A DNA stretch of 52,893 bases from assembly GCA_900100245.1 (NCBI GenBank), contig FNEU01000004.1:1-52893 (forward strand), given 5' to 3'. The position numbers and the translations under genes were made by a program. Of this stretch, positions 8,703-18,211 are shown piece after piece. The notes beneath the pieces were generated by a model. It was not told the DNA's origin, ran no database searches, and saw only the letters and a list, made by a program, of their open reading frames with translations. The stretch comes from Lachnospiraceae bacterium G41 (GTDB lineage: Bacteria > Bacillota > Clostridia > Lachnospirales > Lachnospiraceae). Each line of letters starts with the position of its first letter. Within the stretch, counting starts at the first letter, position 1.

Positions 8703-9872
8703 ATGGCAGAAGTAGTCAGTGTGCGTTTCCGTACGGCAGGAAAGCTTTATTATTTCGATCCCTTGGATTTTGAAATCAAAAAGGGCGACCATGTAATAGT
8801 AGAGACTGCCAGAGGCATGGAATACGGAACCGTTATCGGAGAAAGAAGAGAAGTTGCGGAAGAGAATATTGTAAGACCTTTAAAGCCGATCCTCAGAATT
8901 GCAACGCCAGAGGATGACGAAAAGGAAGCAGACAATCTCGCCGTAAGAGAAGAAGCATATAAAATCTGCAAGGAAAAGATTGCAAAGCATGAGCTCCCCA
9001 TGAAACTGGTGGAGGCTGAATATACATTCGACCGTAAAAAACTCATGTTTTATTTTACTGCGGACAATCGTATAGATTTCCGTGAACTCGTAAAAGATCT
9101 TGCAGCGGTATTTAAGACCAGAATCGAATTACGCCAGATTGGTGTAAGAGACGAGATTAAATTACTCGGTGGTGTAGGTATGTGCGGCAGAGAATTCTGC
9201 TGTCATTCATATCTTCACGAGTTTGCTCCCGTTTCTATTAAGATGGCCAAGGAACAGAACCTTTCGCTTAACCCGGCAAACGTTTCCGGTGTCTGCGGAA
9301 GACTTATGTGCTGTCTTAAAAACGAAGAGGAAACCTACGAGGAATTAAACAAAACAATGCCCGGCGTGGGCGATACGGTTAAGACAAATGACGGCTTTAA
9401 CGGTGAAGTTGTAAGTATCAATGTCTTAAGACAAAAAGTCAGAGTAGTCATTGAGATAAAAGATGAAAAAGAAATCAGGGAATACAACGCTTCCGAACTG
9501 TATTTTAAGAAGAAATCCCACAAGGATAAAGAAGAGGCTATAAGCGAAGAAGATTTAAAGGCGCTTGAACTTCTTGAAAAGCAGGAACAGGAAGACATTA
9601 TCGAGACCGAAAGAGAGCAGGAAGAGGAACAAAAAGAAATCTTGGGCTCACCCAAGAATGACCGTAATTTTGAGAGAAAGAAATTCGACAAAAAGAACGA
9701 CAATTCTTTCGAAGGCAAGGGTAAGAAGAAAGAGAAAAAGGACTGGGAAAAGAACGGTCCCGGACCTCAGAAAGACGATAAAAAGAAATCGGGCAATCCT
9801 CAGAAGAAAAACAACGGACGTTACCACAACAACCGTCGTGAATCAAGACCCAGACGAAACGGTGATGAATAA
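8703..9872 (+). CDS. ricT: RicT/YaaT (PSP1 family) iron-sulfur protein
   Basis: Predicted 389 residues. Residues 1-255 are the PSP1/RicT domain, with the cysteine cluster C161, C166, C167, C198, C203 and C204 used by the RicA-RicF-RicT complex, which in Bacillus carries iron-sulfur clusters and directs RNase Y mRNA processing and phosphorelay. After about residue 260 there is a long, low-complexity, highly charged tail rich in Lys, Glu, Asn and Arg, ending in a very basic stretch, longer than in Bacillus; it may bind nucleic acid. The stop overlaps the next start by eight bases. Domain call is firm; the role in this organism is inferred from Bacillus. Confidence 0.9.
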   Translation: MAEVVSVRFRTAGKLYYFDPLDFEIKKGDHVIVETARGMEYGTVIGERREVAEENIVRPLKPILRIATPEDDEKEADNLAVREEAYKICKEKIAKHELPMKLVEAEYTFDRKKLMFYFTADNRIDFRELVKDLAAVFKTRIELRQIGVRDEIKLLGGVGMCGREFCCHSYLHEFAPVSIKMAKEQNLSLNPANVSGVCGRLMCCLKNEEETYEELNKTMPGVGDTVKTNDGFNGEVVSINVLRQKVRVVIEIKDEKEIREYNASELYFKKKSHKDKEEAISEEDLKALELLEKQEQEDIIETEREQEEEQKEILGSPKNDRNFERKKFDKKNDNSFEGKGKKKEKKDWEKNGPGPQKDDKKKSGNPQKKNNGRYHNNRRESRPRRNGDE

Positions 9873-10605
9873 TTTACTTAAGGAAAACGAAAGAATAGAT
9901 TCGCTTCAAAGAAACGGGTACAGTATAATCCAGAACTCTACCCGTTTTTGTTTTGGTATGGACGCGGTTCTTTTAACAGAGTTTGTAAGACTTAAAAAAG
10001 ACGACAAAGTCATGGACCTCTGCACGGGCACAGGAGTCATTCCGATTCTTTTATCAGCCAAAACAGAAGCAGGGCATTTCACGGCTGTAGAGATTCAGGA
10101 AGAAGTGGCCGACATGGCCAAAAGAAGCGTAATCTTAAATCATCTCGAAAAAAAGATAAATGTAGTCTGCGAGGATTTAAACAACTTAAGAGGCACCTTT
10201 GAAAACGCCTCCTTTGACGCCGTGACGGTTAATCCGCCCTACATGATACCGGGCAAAGCGCTGGTTAATCCCGACGAGAGCAAGGCCGTTGCAAGGCATG
10301 AGATAAAATGCACCCTAAAAGATGTCTTATCCGTATCTTCATTCCTTTTAAAAAACGGCGGCAGATTTTTTATGGTGCATAAACCCGACAGGCTGGATGA
10401 AATCATCGTAAAGATGAAGGAAGAAAAACTCGAGCCAAAGAGGCTTCGCGTGGTTTATCCGCGCATCGATTCAGAGCCCAACATGATTTTAATCGAGGGC
10501 GTAAAATGTGCCGCTACAGGCATGAGAGTCGAAAAGCCTTTGATTATTTATGACGAAAACGGTAACTATACACCTGAAGTAAGCAAAATCTATGAGGAAG
10601 CATAA
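9865..10605 (+). CDS. tRNA1(Val) (adenine37-N6)-methyltransferase-like protein
   Basis: Predicted 246-residue SAM-dependent methyltransferase, homologous in context to Bacillus YabB and similar to TrmN6/YfiC. The start NERIDSLQ..GYSIIQ and F-G-DAVLL are typical, with SAM motif I DLCTGTGVIP at residues 51-60 and the adenine-N6 catalytic motif NPPY at 123-126. ATG 9865 overlaps the ricT stop by eight bases, suggesting translational coupling; an upstream in-frame extension runs through ricT in another frame and is not credible. The stop overlaps the rsmI start (TAATG). Confidence 0.88.
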   Translation: MNNLLKENERIDSLQRNGYSIIQNSTRFCFGMDAVLLTEFVRLKKDDKVMDLCTGTGVIPILLSAKTEAGHFTAVEIQEEVADMAKRSVILNHLEKKINVVCEDLNNLRGTFENASFDAVTVNPPYMIPGKALVNPDESKAVARHEIKCTLKDVLSVSSFLLKNGGRFFMVHKPDRLDEIIVKMKEEKLEPKRLRVVYPRIDSEPNMILIEGVKCAATGMRVEKPLIIYDENGNYTPEVSKIYEEA

Positions 10606-11444
10606 TGGCAGGTATTTTGTATTTGTGTCCGACTCCGATAGGAAACCTAAAGGATATCTCCGAGCGCGTGCTTGAGACCCTGAGGGAAGCTGATTTAATC
10701 GCAGCCGAGGACACCAGAAATTCGATGAAACTGATGAACGCTTTTGACATTCATGTGCCGATGACAAGCTACCATGAATACAACAAAACCGAAAAAGCGT
10801 ACACACTAATCGACAAGTTAAAAGAAGGAACAAATATTGCGCTTATTTCCGACGCAGGCACGCCCGGCATCTCCGATCCCGGCGAAGTGCTTGTGAAAAT
10901 GTGCCATGAAGAGGGCATAAAAGTTACCTCTCTCCCCGGCCCCTGCGCATGCATCACGGCATTAACACTTTCGGGCTTTTCCACAAGAAGATTTTCCTTT
11001 GAGGGCTTTCTTCCTTCGGATAAAAAAGAGCGTAAAGAAGTCCTTGAAGATCTTAAAAAAGAATACCGCACATTCATCATTTACGAGGCGCCCCACCATC
11101 TTAAGGGCACACTCGAAGAATTAAAAGAAGCATTGGGCGGCGAGAGAAAAATCGCAGTCTGCAGGGAACTTACCAAAAAATTCGAGGAAGTTTTGCGTTT
11201 CGACCTTGAGGGCGCAGCCCTCTTTTATGAGAAAAACGAGCCCAAGGGCGAATTCGTGCTTGTACTCGAAGGCTTGGACAGAAATGCCGAAAAAGAAAAG
11301 ATTCAAAAAAACTGGCAGGAAATGTCTGTTGAGGACCATATGAAGATTTATCTGGACGCCGGAATGGACAAAAAAGAAGCCATGAAAGCGGTCGCAAAAG
11401 ACCGCGGTGTCTCAAAAAGCGAAGTTTACAATGCTTTGCTGTAA
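10605..11444 (+). CDS. rsmI: 16S rRNA (cytidine1402-2'-O)-methyltransferase
   Basis: Predicted 279 residues, the normal RsmI length. Signature segments include LYLCPTPIGNLKDIS at the N terminus, AEDTRNS near residue 36, SDAGTPGISDPG near 85 and ATALTLSGF-like glycine/serine loop, all part of the tetrapyrrole-methylase fold that binds SAM. It methylates the ribose of C1402 in the 16S decoding centre. The start overlaps the preceding stop by one base, so translation is coupled. Confidence 0.95.
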   Translation: MAGILYLCPTPIGNLKDISERVLETLREADLIAAEDTRNSMKLMNAFDIHVPMTSYHEYNKTEKAYTLIDKLKEGTNIALISDAGTPGISDPGEVLVKMCHEEGIKVTSLPGPCACITALTLSGFSTRRFSFEGFLPSDKKERKEVLEDLKKEYRTFIIYEAPHHLKGTLEELKEALGGERKIAVCRELTKKFEEVLRFDLEGAALFYEKNEPKGEFVLVLEGLDRNAEKEKIQKNWQEMSVEDHMKIYLDAGMDKKEAMKAVAKDRGVSKSEVYNALL

Positions 11445-11493
11445 AGTATCTTAAAACGATTTGTGAAGTTTCTGTAAATATATAAATTTGTGG

Positions 11494-11522
11494 TTGACAA
11501 AGAAATTTACTGATAATATACT
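11494..11522 (+). promoter_or_regulatory. promoter of the acyl carrier protein gene
   Basis: TTGACA (11494-11499), 17-base spacer, TATACT (11517-11522). This is a nearly ideal housekeeping promoter, 55 bases upstream of the ATG. Confidence 0.88.
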
Positions 11523-11577
11523 CATAGTCGTTAAGGCTAGACTAAAAATATTATTAATATAAAAATGAGGTGTCACA

Positions 11578-11811
11578 ATGCTTGATAAAATAAAAGAGAT
11601 TATTATTGAACAGCTTAATCTTCAGGGAGTTGAAATCACAGAAGAAACATCTTTTAAGGATGACCTTGGTGCAGACTCTCTCGATTTGTTTGAACTCGTA
11701 ATGGCATTCGAAGAAGAATTCGGAATCGAAATGCCCCAGGATGATCTTGAGAATATCGAGACAGTCGGCGATGTTATCAAACTTTTAAAGGATACAGGTA
11801 TCAACGACTAA
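11578..11811 (+). CDS. acpP: acyl carrier protein
   Basis: Predicted 77 residues, acidic and helical. The [13 protein letters not shown] segment places the 4'-phosphopantetheine attachment serine at residue 34. It carries acyl chains in type II fatty-acid synthesis. GAGGTG lies upstream of the ATG. It is a stand-alone transcript with its own strong promoter and terminator rather than sitting in a fab cluster, so it could be either the housekeeping AcpP or an accessory carrier protein. Confidence 0.94.
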   Translation: MLDKIKEIIIEQLNLQGVEITEETSFKDDLGADSLDLFELVMAFEEEFGIEMPQDDLENIETVGDVIKLLKDTGIND

Positions 11812-11835
11812 TCTTCTCATAAAAGATAAAAATAC

Positions 11836-11866
11836 AAGAACCGGAGCATTTCGGTTCTTTTTTCTT
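11836..11866 (+). terminator. intrinsic terminator after acpP
   Basis: Stem AAGAACCG/CGGTTCTT (11836-11843 and 11852-11859), eight-base loop, then a T-rich run. Confidence 0.9.
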
Positions 11867-11870
11867 TTTC

Positions 11871-11899
11871 TTGATTATGAAAGCGATTTTTATTATAAT
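11871..11899 (+). promoter_or_regulatory. promoter of the DUF1846 gene
   Basis: TTGATT (11871-11876), exactly 17 bases, TATAAT (11894-11899), 30 bases ahead of the start codon. Confidence 0.82.
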
Positions 11900-11928
11900 T
11901 AAAGAGATTTTGAAAAGGGGTAAGCATG

Positions 11929-13413
11929 ATGAACAAAATTGGCTTTGACAACGATAAATATCTTAAATTGCAGTCTGAAAAAATCAAAGAGAGAATAGAC
12001 TTTTTCGGAGGCAAACTTTATCTTGAATTCGGAGGCAAACTTTTCGACGATTATCATGCATCCAGGGTACTCCCCGGTTTTAAGCCCGACAGTAAAATAA
12101 AGATGCTTTCGCAGTTAAAAGACGAGGCTGAAATTGTTATCGTTATTTCCGCTGCGGACATTGAAAAGAATAAAATGAGAGCCGACCTCGGCATCACATA
12201 CGATGTGGATGTTTTAAGACTTATTGATGCATTCAGAGGATACGGACTTTATGTCGGCAGTGTATGCCTTACACATTTTGCATCACAGCCCAGCGCAGTG
12301 GCTTATCAGAAAAAGCTCGAATCGCTCGGTCTTAAGGTCTACAGACATTATCCTATCGCAGGTTATCCTTCCAATATTCCTTTTATCGTAAGCGATGACG
12401 GATTTGGAAAGAATGATTATATCGAAACCACACGTTCACTCGTCGTAATTACGGCGCCGGGACCCGGATCGGGCAAGATGGCAACATGTCTTTCCCAGCT
12501 TTATCATGAATACAAGAGAGGCATCAAAGCAGGTTATGCGAAGTACGAGACTTTCCCTATCTGGAATCTCCCTCTTAAACATCCCGTAAACCTTGCATAC
12601 GAAGCCGCAACGGCAGACCTTCAGGATGTAAACATGATTGACCCGTTCCATCTTGAAGCATACGGAATTACGACAGTTAACTACAACAGAGACGTGGAAG
12701 TATTCCCCGTACTTAACGCAATGTTTGATAAAATCATCGGTGAATCACCTTACAAATCACCGACCGACATGGGCGTTAACATGGCAGGCTTCGGTATCAT
12801 CGATGATGATGTTGTAAGCGAGGCTTCCAAACAGGAAATTATCAGAAGATATTACAGTGCTCTTTGTCAGCGAAGACAGGGTATAGCAGACGATGAAGAG
12901 TGCTTAAAGATAGAGCTTCTTATGAAGCAGGCGGGAATCACCGTGGACGACCGTAAGGTTGTATCCGCAGCCAAAGTTAAGGCTGAGGCTACAGGCGAAC
13001 CTGCTGCAGCCATCGAACTTCCCGACGGCAGAATTATCACCGGAAAGACGAGCGAACTGCTCGGAGCTTCCAGCGCAATGCTTTTAAATGCATTAAAAGC
13101 ACTTGCAGGAATCGATGATGATAAGGAGCTTATTAAGGCTACCACATTAGGTCCCATCCAGGATCTTAAGGTAAACCATTTAGGTAACAGAAACCCCAGA
13201 CTTCATACGGATGAAGTTTTAATCGCTCTTTCAATATGTGCGGCAGAAGATCCTGACGCAAGAGCGGCAATCGAACAGATTCATAATCTTAGGGGTTCAG
13301 AGGTGCATTCAAGTGTGATTCTTTCACACGTGGATAAAAATGTATTCAGGAAGCTAGGGGTAAATTTAACATGCGAACCTGTATACGAAACTAAATCACT
13401 ATACCACAAATAG
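11929..13413 (+). CDS. DUF1846 domain-containing protein
   Basis: Predicted 494 residues, full length for the DUF1846 family found in Firmicutes. Visible hallmarks are the IGFDN start, [12 protein letters not shown], a P-loop-like glycine turn GPGSGKMA near residue 180, and [21 protein letters not shown]. The family has no firmly established function that I can name; structural work has linked it to a Rossmann-like nucleotide-binding fold. ATG 11929 is preferred over ATG 11926 because AAAAGGGG is eight bases upstream. It precedes the AIM24-like gene by 13 bases, so they are likely cotranscribed. Confidence 0.9.
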   Translation: MNKIGFDNDKYLKLQSEKIKERIDFFGGKLYLEFGGKLFDDYHASRVLPGFKPDSKIKMLSQLKDEAEIVIVISAADIEKNKMRADLGITYDVDVLRLIDAFRGYGLYVGSVCLTHFASQPSAVAYQKKLESLGLKVYRHYPIAGYPSNIPFIVSDDGFGKNDYIETTRSLVVITAPGPGSGKMATCLSQLYHEYKRGIKAGYAKYETFPIWNLPLKHPVNLAYEAATADLQDVNMIDPFHLEAYGITTVNYNRDVEVFPVLNAMFDKIIGESPYKSPTDMGVNMAGFGIIDDDVVSEASKQEIIRRYYSALCQRRQGIADDEECLKIELLMKQAGITVDDRKVVSAAKVKAEATGEPAAAIELPDGRIITGKTSELLGASSAMLLNALKALAGIDDDKELIKATTLGPIQDLKVNHLGNRNPRLHTDEVLIALSICAAEDPDARAAIEQIHNLRGSEVHSSVILSHVDKNVFRKLGVNLTCEPVYETKSLYHK

Positions 13414-13426
13414 GAGGGGTAATTTT

Positions 13427-14107
13427 ATGAAGTACGAAGTAAAAGGCGAACCGTTTCCCGTTGTAGTTTGCAACATGGGAGCAAATGAGAGTGTTAAGTG
13501 TCAGGCAGGAGCTATGGCTTGGATGACTCCTAACATGGAGATGAAGACTCAGTCCGGCGGATTGGGCAAGATGTTTGGTAAGGCTCTTACCGGCGAGGCT
13601 CTTTTCGAAAACGTTTACACCGCTCAGGGCGGCGAAGGAATGATCGCATTCACAACAGGTGTTCCCGGAAAGATTCTTGCAGTCAGCCTTGAAGGCGGAA
13701 AGACAATCGTTGCTCAGAAGAAATCATTCCTTGCTTCATCTACAACAGTAGAAATGGAAACAACATTCCAGAAGAAATTCGGCGCAGGCCTTCTTGGCGG
13801 CGAAGGATTTGTAATGCAGAAGTTTTCAGGAAGCGGAGATCTTTTCCTTGAAATCGACGGTTCAATGATCGAGTACGATCTTGCACCCGGACAGGTTATG
13901 TTAGTTGATACCGGTTCTCTTGCAGTTATGGAAGGCACAGTTCAGATGGACATTGAAACAGTTAAGGGCGGCTTAGGCAATAAGCTCGTTGGTGGTGAAG
14001 GATTCTTCAATACCAAACTTACAGGACCCGGAAAAGTATGGTTACAGACAATGCCTGTATCTCAGCTTGCTGAGGCCATCAAACCTTTCATTCCTACAGG
14101 AAGATAA
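13427..14107 (+). CDS. AIM24/TIGR00266 family protein
   Basis: Predicted 226 residues, rich in glycine and beta strands, without signal peptide or membrane helix. The features QAGAMAWMTP, GGLGKMFGKALTGE and repeated GGEGFF(V)-type turns are those of the AIM24-like beta-helix/sandwich family. The mitochondrial member supports inner-membrane organisation; bacterial roles are unknown. AGGAGGGG precedes the start. Confidence 0.88.
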   Translation: MKYEVKGEPFPVVVCNMGANESVKCQAGAMAWMTPNMEMKTQSGGLGKMFGKALTGEALFENVYTAQGGEGMIAFTTGVPGKILAVSLEGGKTIVAQKKSFLASSTTVEMETTFQKKFGAGLLGGEGFVMQKFSGSGDLFLEIDGSMIEYDLAPGQVMLVDTGSLAVMEGTVQMDIETVKGGLGNKLVGGEGFFNTKLTGPGKVWLQTMPVSQLAEAIKPFIPTGR

Positions 14108-14139
14108 TTTTTTCGATTGTATTTAACTTTCGACTAAAT

Positions 14140-14171
14140 CGGACCGGGCTAAAATCAGTCCGGTCCGTATT
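14140..14171 (+). terminator. probable terminator
   Basis: Perfect eight-base GC-rich stem CGGACCGG/CCGGTCCG (14140-14147 and 14160-14167) with a 12-base loop, followed by a weak T-rich stretch. Confidence 0.65.
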
Positions 14172-14183
14172 TCGTAAAACGGT

Positions 14184-14207
14184 GGCCGGCTCCTTTAGGT
14201 GCCTGCC
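14184..14207 (+). repeat. CCGGCTC-type leader hairpin
   Basis: GGC-c-GGC-t-CC-TTTA-GG-t-GCC-t-GCC folds into one stem with a C-T and a T-T mismatch. It ends 17 bases before the AlaX-like start codon. Two related hairpins with the same CCGGCTC arm and a mismatch in the same place precede the GNAT gene (17468) and the FKBP gene (38767). Confidence 0.55.
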
Positions 14208-14223
14208 TCCTAAAAGAGATGAT

Positions 14224-15450
14224 ATGAAAACTTTAAAGATTTTTGACACGGATGCCTTCGTGGATACCAACGAAGCAACCATCCTCACATGCGAAAAATC
14301 AAATAAAGAAGGCTATGAAGATTGTTATGAAGTGATTACCGATTCGACGATTTTTGCTCCCGAAGGCGGCGGGCAGAAATGCGACGAAGGATTTTTCGAA
14401 GACGCCCCCGTAAAAGACGTACAGGAAATCAACGGTGAAATAGTTCACTTCCTTGAAAATGAAATTAAGGCAGGAACGAAAGTACTGCAAAAGATAGATA
14501 TGAATCTTCGCTTCAGACGAATGCAGAATCACAATGCAGAGCACTTAATCTGCGGCCTGATTCACAAGAAATTCGGGTATGATAATGTCGGCTTTCATCT
14601 TTCAGAGATAAGATATGATGACGGAAGCATTGCAAGCATCGAAGCGATAATGGATGTCGACGGACTGGTATCCGCAGAAGACCTGAAAGAAATCGAAATG
14701 AAAGCCAATGTGGCCATTTCCGAAAACGTTCCGATTTATGCGATTTTACCGAGCAGTGAAGAGGCTGAAAAGATAAGCTATCGAAGCAAACTCGACATAA
14801 ACGAAAACTTAAGACTTGTAATAATAGACGGTTATGATGTTTGCGCCTGCTGTGCTCCGTGCCTTGACTCAAGCGCACAGATACAGCTTGTAAAAATAGT
14901 TGATTTCTTCCCTCACAGAGGCGGCATGAGATTAACGCTTAAAGCGGGAATCGACGCCGTAAAAGATTACATCGCTCTTCACGACGACAATAAAAACACA
15001 ATGAAAATCCTCTCCTGCGAAAGAGGCAGATGCGCCGAGGCAGCAGAGAGAATGAATGTTAAGCTGACCGAAGCTCACGAAGAAAAAGTATCTCTTAAAA
15101 GACAGATAACCGTGATGCTCGAAAAAGAACTTAAAAACACCATTCGAATGCAGGGGTCAAAATACATAGTTTATTTCGCGGATTCGATAGATGAAATTCA
15201 GGCAAGGGCACTTATAAACGAAAATGTCGCAGAAGCCGAAAAGGTTATCGTTGTAATGTTTGACAAAAACGACGATACCTACAGATTCGTGGCAGGAAAG
15301 AACGAAAACCTTACCGACATTTCACTTAGAGAACTTGCAAACAAAATGAAAATAAACTTAAATGCCAGAGGCGGCGGAAGCGAGCAGATGATTCAGGGAA
15401 GCGTAACTTCCGACAGTGAAACGATAAAAAAATTCTTTGATTCACTTTAA
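14224..15450 (+). CDS. alanyl-tRNA editing (AlaX-like) protein
   Basis: Predicted 408 residues. The N-terminal half is an AlaRS-type second additional domain: an FAPEGGGQ turn near residues 44-51, a zinc-binding HxxxH motif (H103, H107) and a second metal site in the segment CACCAPC, where most relatives have a C-G-G-T-H pattern. The C-terminal part resembles the DHHA1 domain of AlaRS with a glycine-rich ARGGGSEQ motif near the end. Such free-standing proteins hydrolyse mischarged Ser- or Gly-tRNA(Ala). The ATG at 14224 is chosen; a GTG at 14182 lies inside the leader hairpin. It sits immediately upstream of metG. The altered second metal motif is unusual. Confidence 0.85.
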   Translation: MKTLKIFDTDAFVDTNEATILTCEKSNKEGYEDCYEVITDSTIFAPEGGGQKCDEGFFEDAPVKDVQEINGEIVHFLENEIKAGTKVLQKIDMNLRFRRMQNHNAEHLICGLIHKKFGYDNVGFHLSEIRYDDGSIASIEAIMDVDGLVSAEDLKEIEMKANVAISENVPIYAILPSSEEAEKISYRSKLDINENLRLVIIDGYDVCACCAPCLDSSAQIQLVKIVDFFPHRGGMRLTLKAGIDAVKDYIALHDDNKNTMKILSCERGRCAEAAERMNVKLTEAHEEKVSLKRQITVMLEKELKNTIRMQGSKYIVYFADSIDEIQARALINENVAEAEKVIVVMFDKNDDTYRFVAGKNENLTDISLRELANKMKINLNARGGGSEQMIQGSVTSDSETIKKFFDSL

Positions 15451-15489
15451 AACCGCTCGGGCGAAGAAAGATACAGGAAGGAAGATAAA

Positions 15490-17460
15490 ATGGAAAACAA
15501 CAAGTATTATATTACAACGGCAATTGCATATACATCCGGCAAGCCGCATATAGGCAACAGCTACGAGATTGTGCTCGCAGACTGTATTGCCAGATTTAAA
15601 AGAAAACAGGGTTATGATGTTTTCTTTCAGACCGGTACCGATGAGCACGGTCAGAAAATCGAGTTAAAGGCTGAAGAAGCAGGCGTTACACCCAAGGCTT
15701 TCGTAGACGGTGTGGCAGGAGAAATCAAAGACATCTGCAAATGTCTTAACATTTCCTATGACCATTTCATCAGAACCACAGATGATTATCATGAAAAACA
15801 GGTCCAGAAAATGTTCAAGAAGTTTTATGAGCAGGGCGATATTTACAAGGGCTCATACGAAGGCCTTTACTGTACTCCCTGTGAATCCTTCTGGACACAG
15901 GCTCAGCTTGTTGACGGCAAATGTCCCGACTGCGGCAGAGAAGTAAAAGCAGCAAAAGAGGAAGCATATTTCTTCAAGATGAGCAAATATGCAGACAGAC
16001 TCATCGAGCACATCAACACTCATCCCGAGTTTATTCAGCCCGTATCCAGAAAGAACGAAATGATGAACAACTTCCTTCTTCCCGGACTTCAGGATCTCTG
16101 CGTTTCGAGAACATCCTTCAAATGGGGTATTCCCGTTGATTTTGATGACAAGCATGTTGTATATGTATGGCTTGATGCGCTTTCAAACTATATCACGGGC
16201 ATAGGCTACGATGCAGACGGTAACAGCAGCGAACAGTATAAAAAATACTGGCCCGCAGATCTTCATTTAATCGGCAAGGATATCGTAAGATTCCATACAA
16301 TTTACTGGCCCATCTTCTTGATGGCACTCGGCGAGCCCTTGCCCAAGCAGGTGTTCGGACATCCCTGGCTTCTTGCCGGCGACGGAAAGATGAGTAAATC
16401 CAGAGGCAACGTAATTTATGCAGACGACCTTGCTGCATTCTTCGGAGTTGATGCGGTCAGATACTTCATGGTTCACGAGATGCCTTACGAAAACGACGGC
16501 TCCATCACATGGGATTTGATGACAGAGAGAGTTAACGCAGATCTTGCGAATATTTTAGGAAACCTCGTCAACAGAACAATCTCCATGAGCAACAAGTACT
16601 TTGGCGGAATCGTTGAAGACAAGGGCGCAGCAGAAGCTGTTGACGAAGATCTTAAAAAAGTCGCTACCGAAGCCTATGCAAAGGTATGCGCCAAGATGGA
16701 AGACTTAAGGGCAGCAGACGCAATTACTGAAATCTTCACACTCTTTAAGAGATGTAACAAATATATCGACGAAACGGAACCCTGGGTACTCGCAAAGGAC
16801 GAGGCTAAAAAAGACAGACTCGCAACTGTTCTTTACAACCTTACAGAGAGCATTACAATCGGTGCATCTCTTTTATGGCCTTTCCTTCCCACCACTGCAG
16901 AAAAGATTGTCGCTCAGCTTAATACAGAGATCAGAGATTACGATAAGCTCGGCGAATTCGGTCTTTTTACAAACGGCACAAAGGTTACCGAAAAGCCTGA
17001 AATTCTTTTCGCACGTCTTGATATCAACGACGTATATGCTGAGGCAGCAAGAATCGCAGCCATTCAGAAGGCTGAAGCAGGCGTAACAGAAGAGCCTGAA
17101 AAGGAAGAAAACGCAATAGAAGTTAAGCTTAAAGATGAGATCACATATGATGATTTTGCGAAAATGCAGTTCGTTGTAGGTGAAATCGTAAAATGTGAGG
17201 AAGTTCCCAAATCAAAGAAGCTTCTCTGCTCACAGGTCAAAATCGGTAATATGACAAGACAGATTGTTTCGGGTATCAAGCAGTATTACAAGCCCGAGGA
17301 AATGGTCGGCAAGAAAGTAATGGTACTTCTTAACTTAAAGCCCGCAACACTTGCAGGCGTAGTTTCCGAAGGTATGTTACTCTGCGCCGAAGACGAAAAC
17401 GGCAATCTTGCACTTGTTTCTCCCGAAAAGGAAATGCCTTCGGGAGCTGAAATCTGCTAA
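15490..17460 (+). CDS. metG: methionyl-tRNA synthetase
   Basis: Predicted 656 residues, the MetG1-type length with a C-terminal tRNA-binding domain. Class I motifs: HIGN at residues 20-23 and KMSKS in GDGKMSKSRGN near residue 300. A CxxC pair in YCTPCES and a second in CPDCG form the zinc knuckle. The last 110 residues are the EMAP/Trbp111-like OB-fold domain (FVVGEIVKCEEV.., LNLKPATLAGVVSEGM). AGGAAGGAAG precedes the start. Charges tRNA-Met and the initiator tRNA. Confidence 0.97.
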   Translation: MENNKYYITTAIAYTSGKPHIGNSYEIVLADCIARFKRKQGYDVFFQTGTDEHGQKIELKAEEAGVTPKAFVDGVAGEIKDICKCLNISYDHFIRTTDDYHEKQVQKMFKKFYEQGDIYKGSYEGLYCTPCESFWTQAQLVDGKCPDCGREVKAAKEEAYFFKMSKYADRLIEHINTHPEFIQPVSRKNEMMNNFLLPGLQDLCVSRTSFKWGIPVDFDDKHVVYVWLDALSNYITGIGYDADGNSSEQYKKYWPADLHLIGKDIVRFHTIYWPIFLMALGEPLPKQVFGHPWLLAGDGKMSKSRGNVIYADDLAAFFGVDAVRYFMVHEMPYENDGSITWDLMTERVNADLANILGNLVNRTISMSNKYFGGIVEDKGAAEAVDEDLKKVATEAYAKVCAKMEDLRAADAITEIFTLFKRCNKYIDETEPWVLAKDEAKKDRLATVLYNLTESITIGASLLWPFLPTTAEKIVAQLNTEIRDYDKLGEFGLFTNGTKVTEKPEILFARLDINDVYAEAARIAAIQKAEAGVTEEPEKEENAIEVKLKDEITYDDFAKMQFVVGEIVKCEEVPKSKKLLCSQVKIGNMTRQIVSGIKQYYKPEEMVGKKVMVLLNLKPATLAGVVSEGMLLCAEDENGNLALVSPEKEMPSGAEIC

Positions 17461-17467
17461 TTTAACG

Positions 17468-17499
17468 GGGTGTCCGGCTCTTTTATGGGCCTGACACCC
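17468..17499 (+). terminator. hairpin after metG, CTTTTATGG loop and CCGGCTC arm
   Basis: GGGTGTC (17468-17474) pairs with GACACCC (17493-17499), then a C-T mismatch and GGCTC pairing with GGGCC, leaving loop TTTTAT. It is followed by a T-rich stretch (TATATATTTTT) and may terminate metG. It shares its loop with the hairpins at 6087 and 36325 and its CCGGCTC arm with those at 14184 and 38767. Confidence 0.6.
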
Positions 17500-17519
17500 T
17501 ATATATTTTTGGTGGGGAA

Positions 17520-17993
17520 ATGGATAAAAGATACGAAGTAAGGGCAGCGGTAAGAGACGAATGGGAAGATGCCATGGCACTCGCCTGGCGTAGCTTTAAA
17601 AAGTTCGTTGCGCCCGACTATTCCGACATGGGTGTAAAAGAATTTTCCAATTTTATATCCGACAACGGAATTTACAAAATGTTTTTAATAGGTGAATACA
17701 AACTCTGGGTGGCAGTGCTTGACGGCGAGATAGTCGGAATGATTTCGATTCGTGCTAAAAGACACATATCCCTCCTTTTTGTCGACGACAAACATCAGAG
17801 GATGGGAATAGGCAGAGATCTTATCAATACCGCGACAGATTATATGAAGCAAAACGGCGAGACTTTTGCTACCGTAAACGCTTCTCCTTACGGTATTAAT
17901 TTCTATCATGCATTAGGCTTTAAGGACACACGTTCCGAGTATGTGGATTCAGGAATGAGGGTCACTCCGATGAGGCTTGATTTCAAAAAATAA
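17520..17993 (+). CDS. GNAT family N-acetyltransferase
   Basis: Predicted 157 residues with the GNAT fold. The acetyl-CoA pyrophosphate-binding motif appears as DDKHQRMGIGRDLI (residues about 94-107, Q/RxxGxG/A), followed by the beta-bulge strand ATVNASPYGINFYHALGFK typical of the last third. Substrate cannot be predicted. GGTGGGG precedes the ATG. Confidence 0.88.
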   Translation: MDKRYEVRAAVRDEWEDAMALAWRSFKKFVAPDYSDMGVKEFSNFISDNGIYKMFLIGEYKLWVAVLDGEIVGMISIRAKRHISLLFVDDKHQRMGIGRDLINTATDYMKQNGETFATVNASPYGINFYHALGFKDTRSEYVDSGMRVTPMRLDFKK

Positions 17994-18211
17994 GGGCTGT
18001 TTTCAAGTCAATGTAAAGCTTGCACAAATATGCAACCTAAAAACATACAAATTAACCCCGCAAACAGATTTTGAAGGACAAAACTTACAAGGATTACCGA
18101 AAAGTTTGTGTAAATATGGTATGGTATTTTAAGGGCTTTGCACTTAAAATAACTACATACGGGTAAAACCCAAAAATAACAATACAGATTATAATGTAGG
18201 AGGAAAATTTA
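17994..18211 (+). promoter_or_regulatory. intergenic region with probable extended -10 promoter
   Basis: This 218-base AT-rich gap contains TGG-TATTTT at 18122-18130, an extended -10 box. The same TATGGTAT pattern precedes degV (about 6141) and the cupin regulator (36436). No convincing -35, terminator or riboswitch is seen. It would give a leader of about 75 bases for the ATPase gene. Confidence 0.4.
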
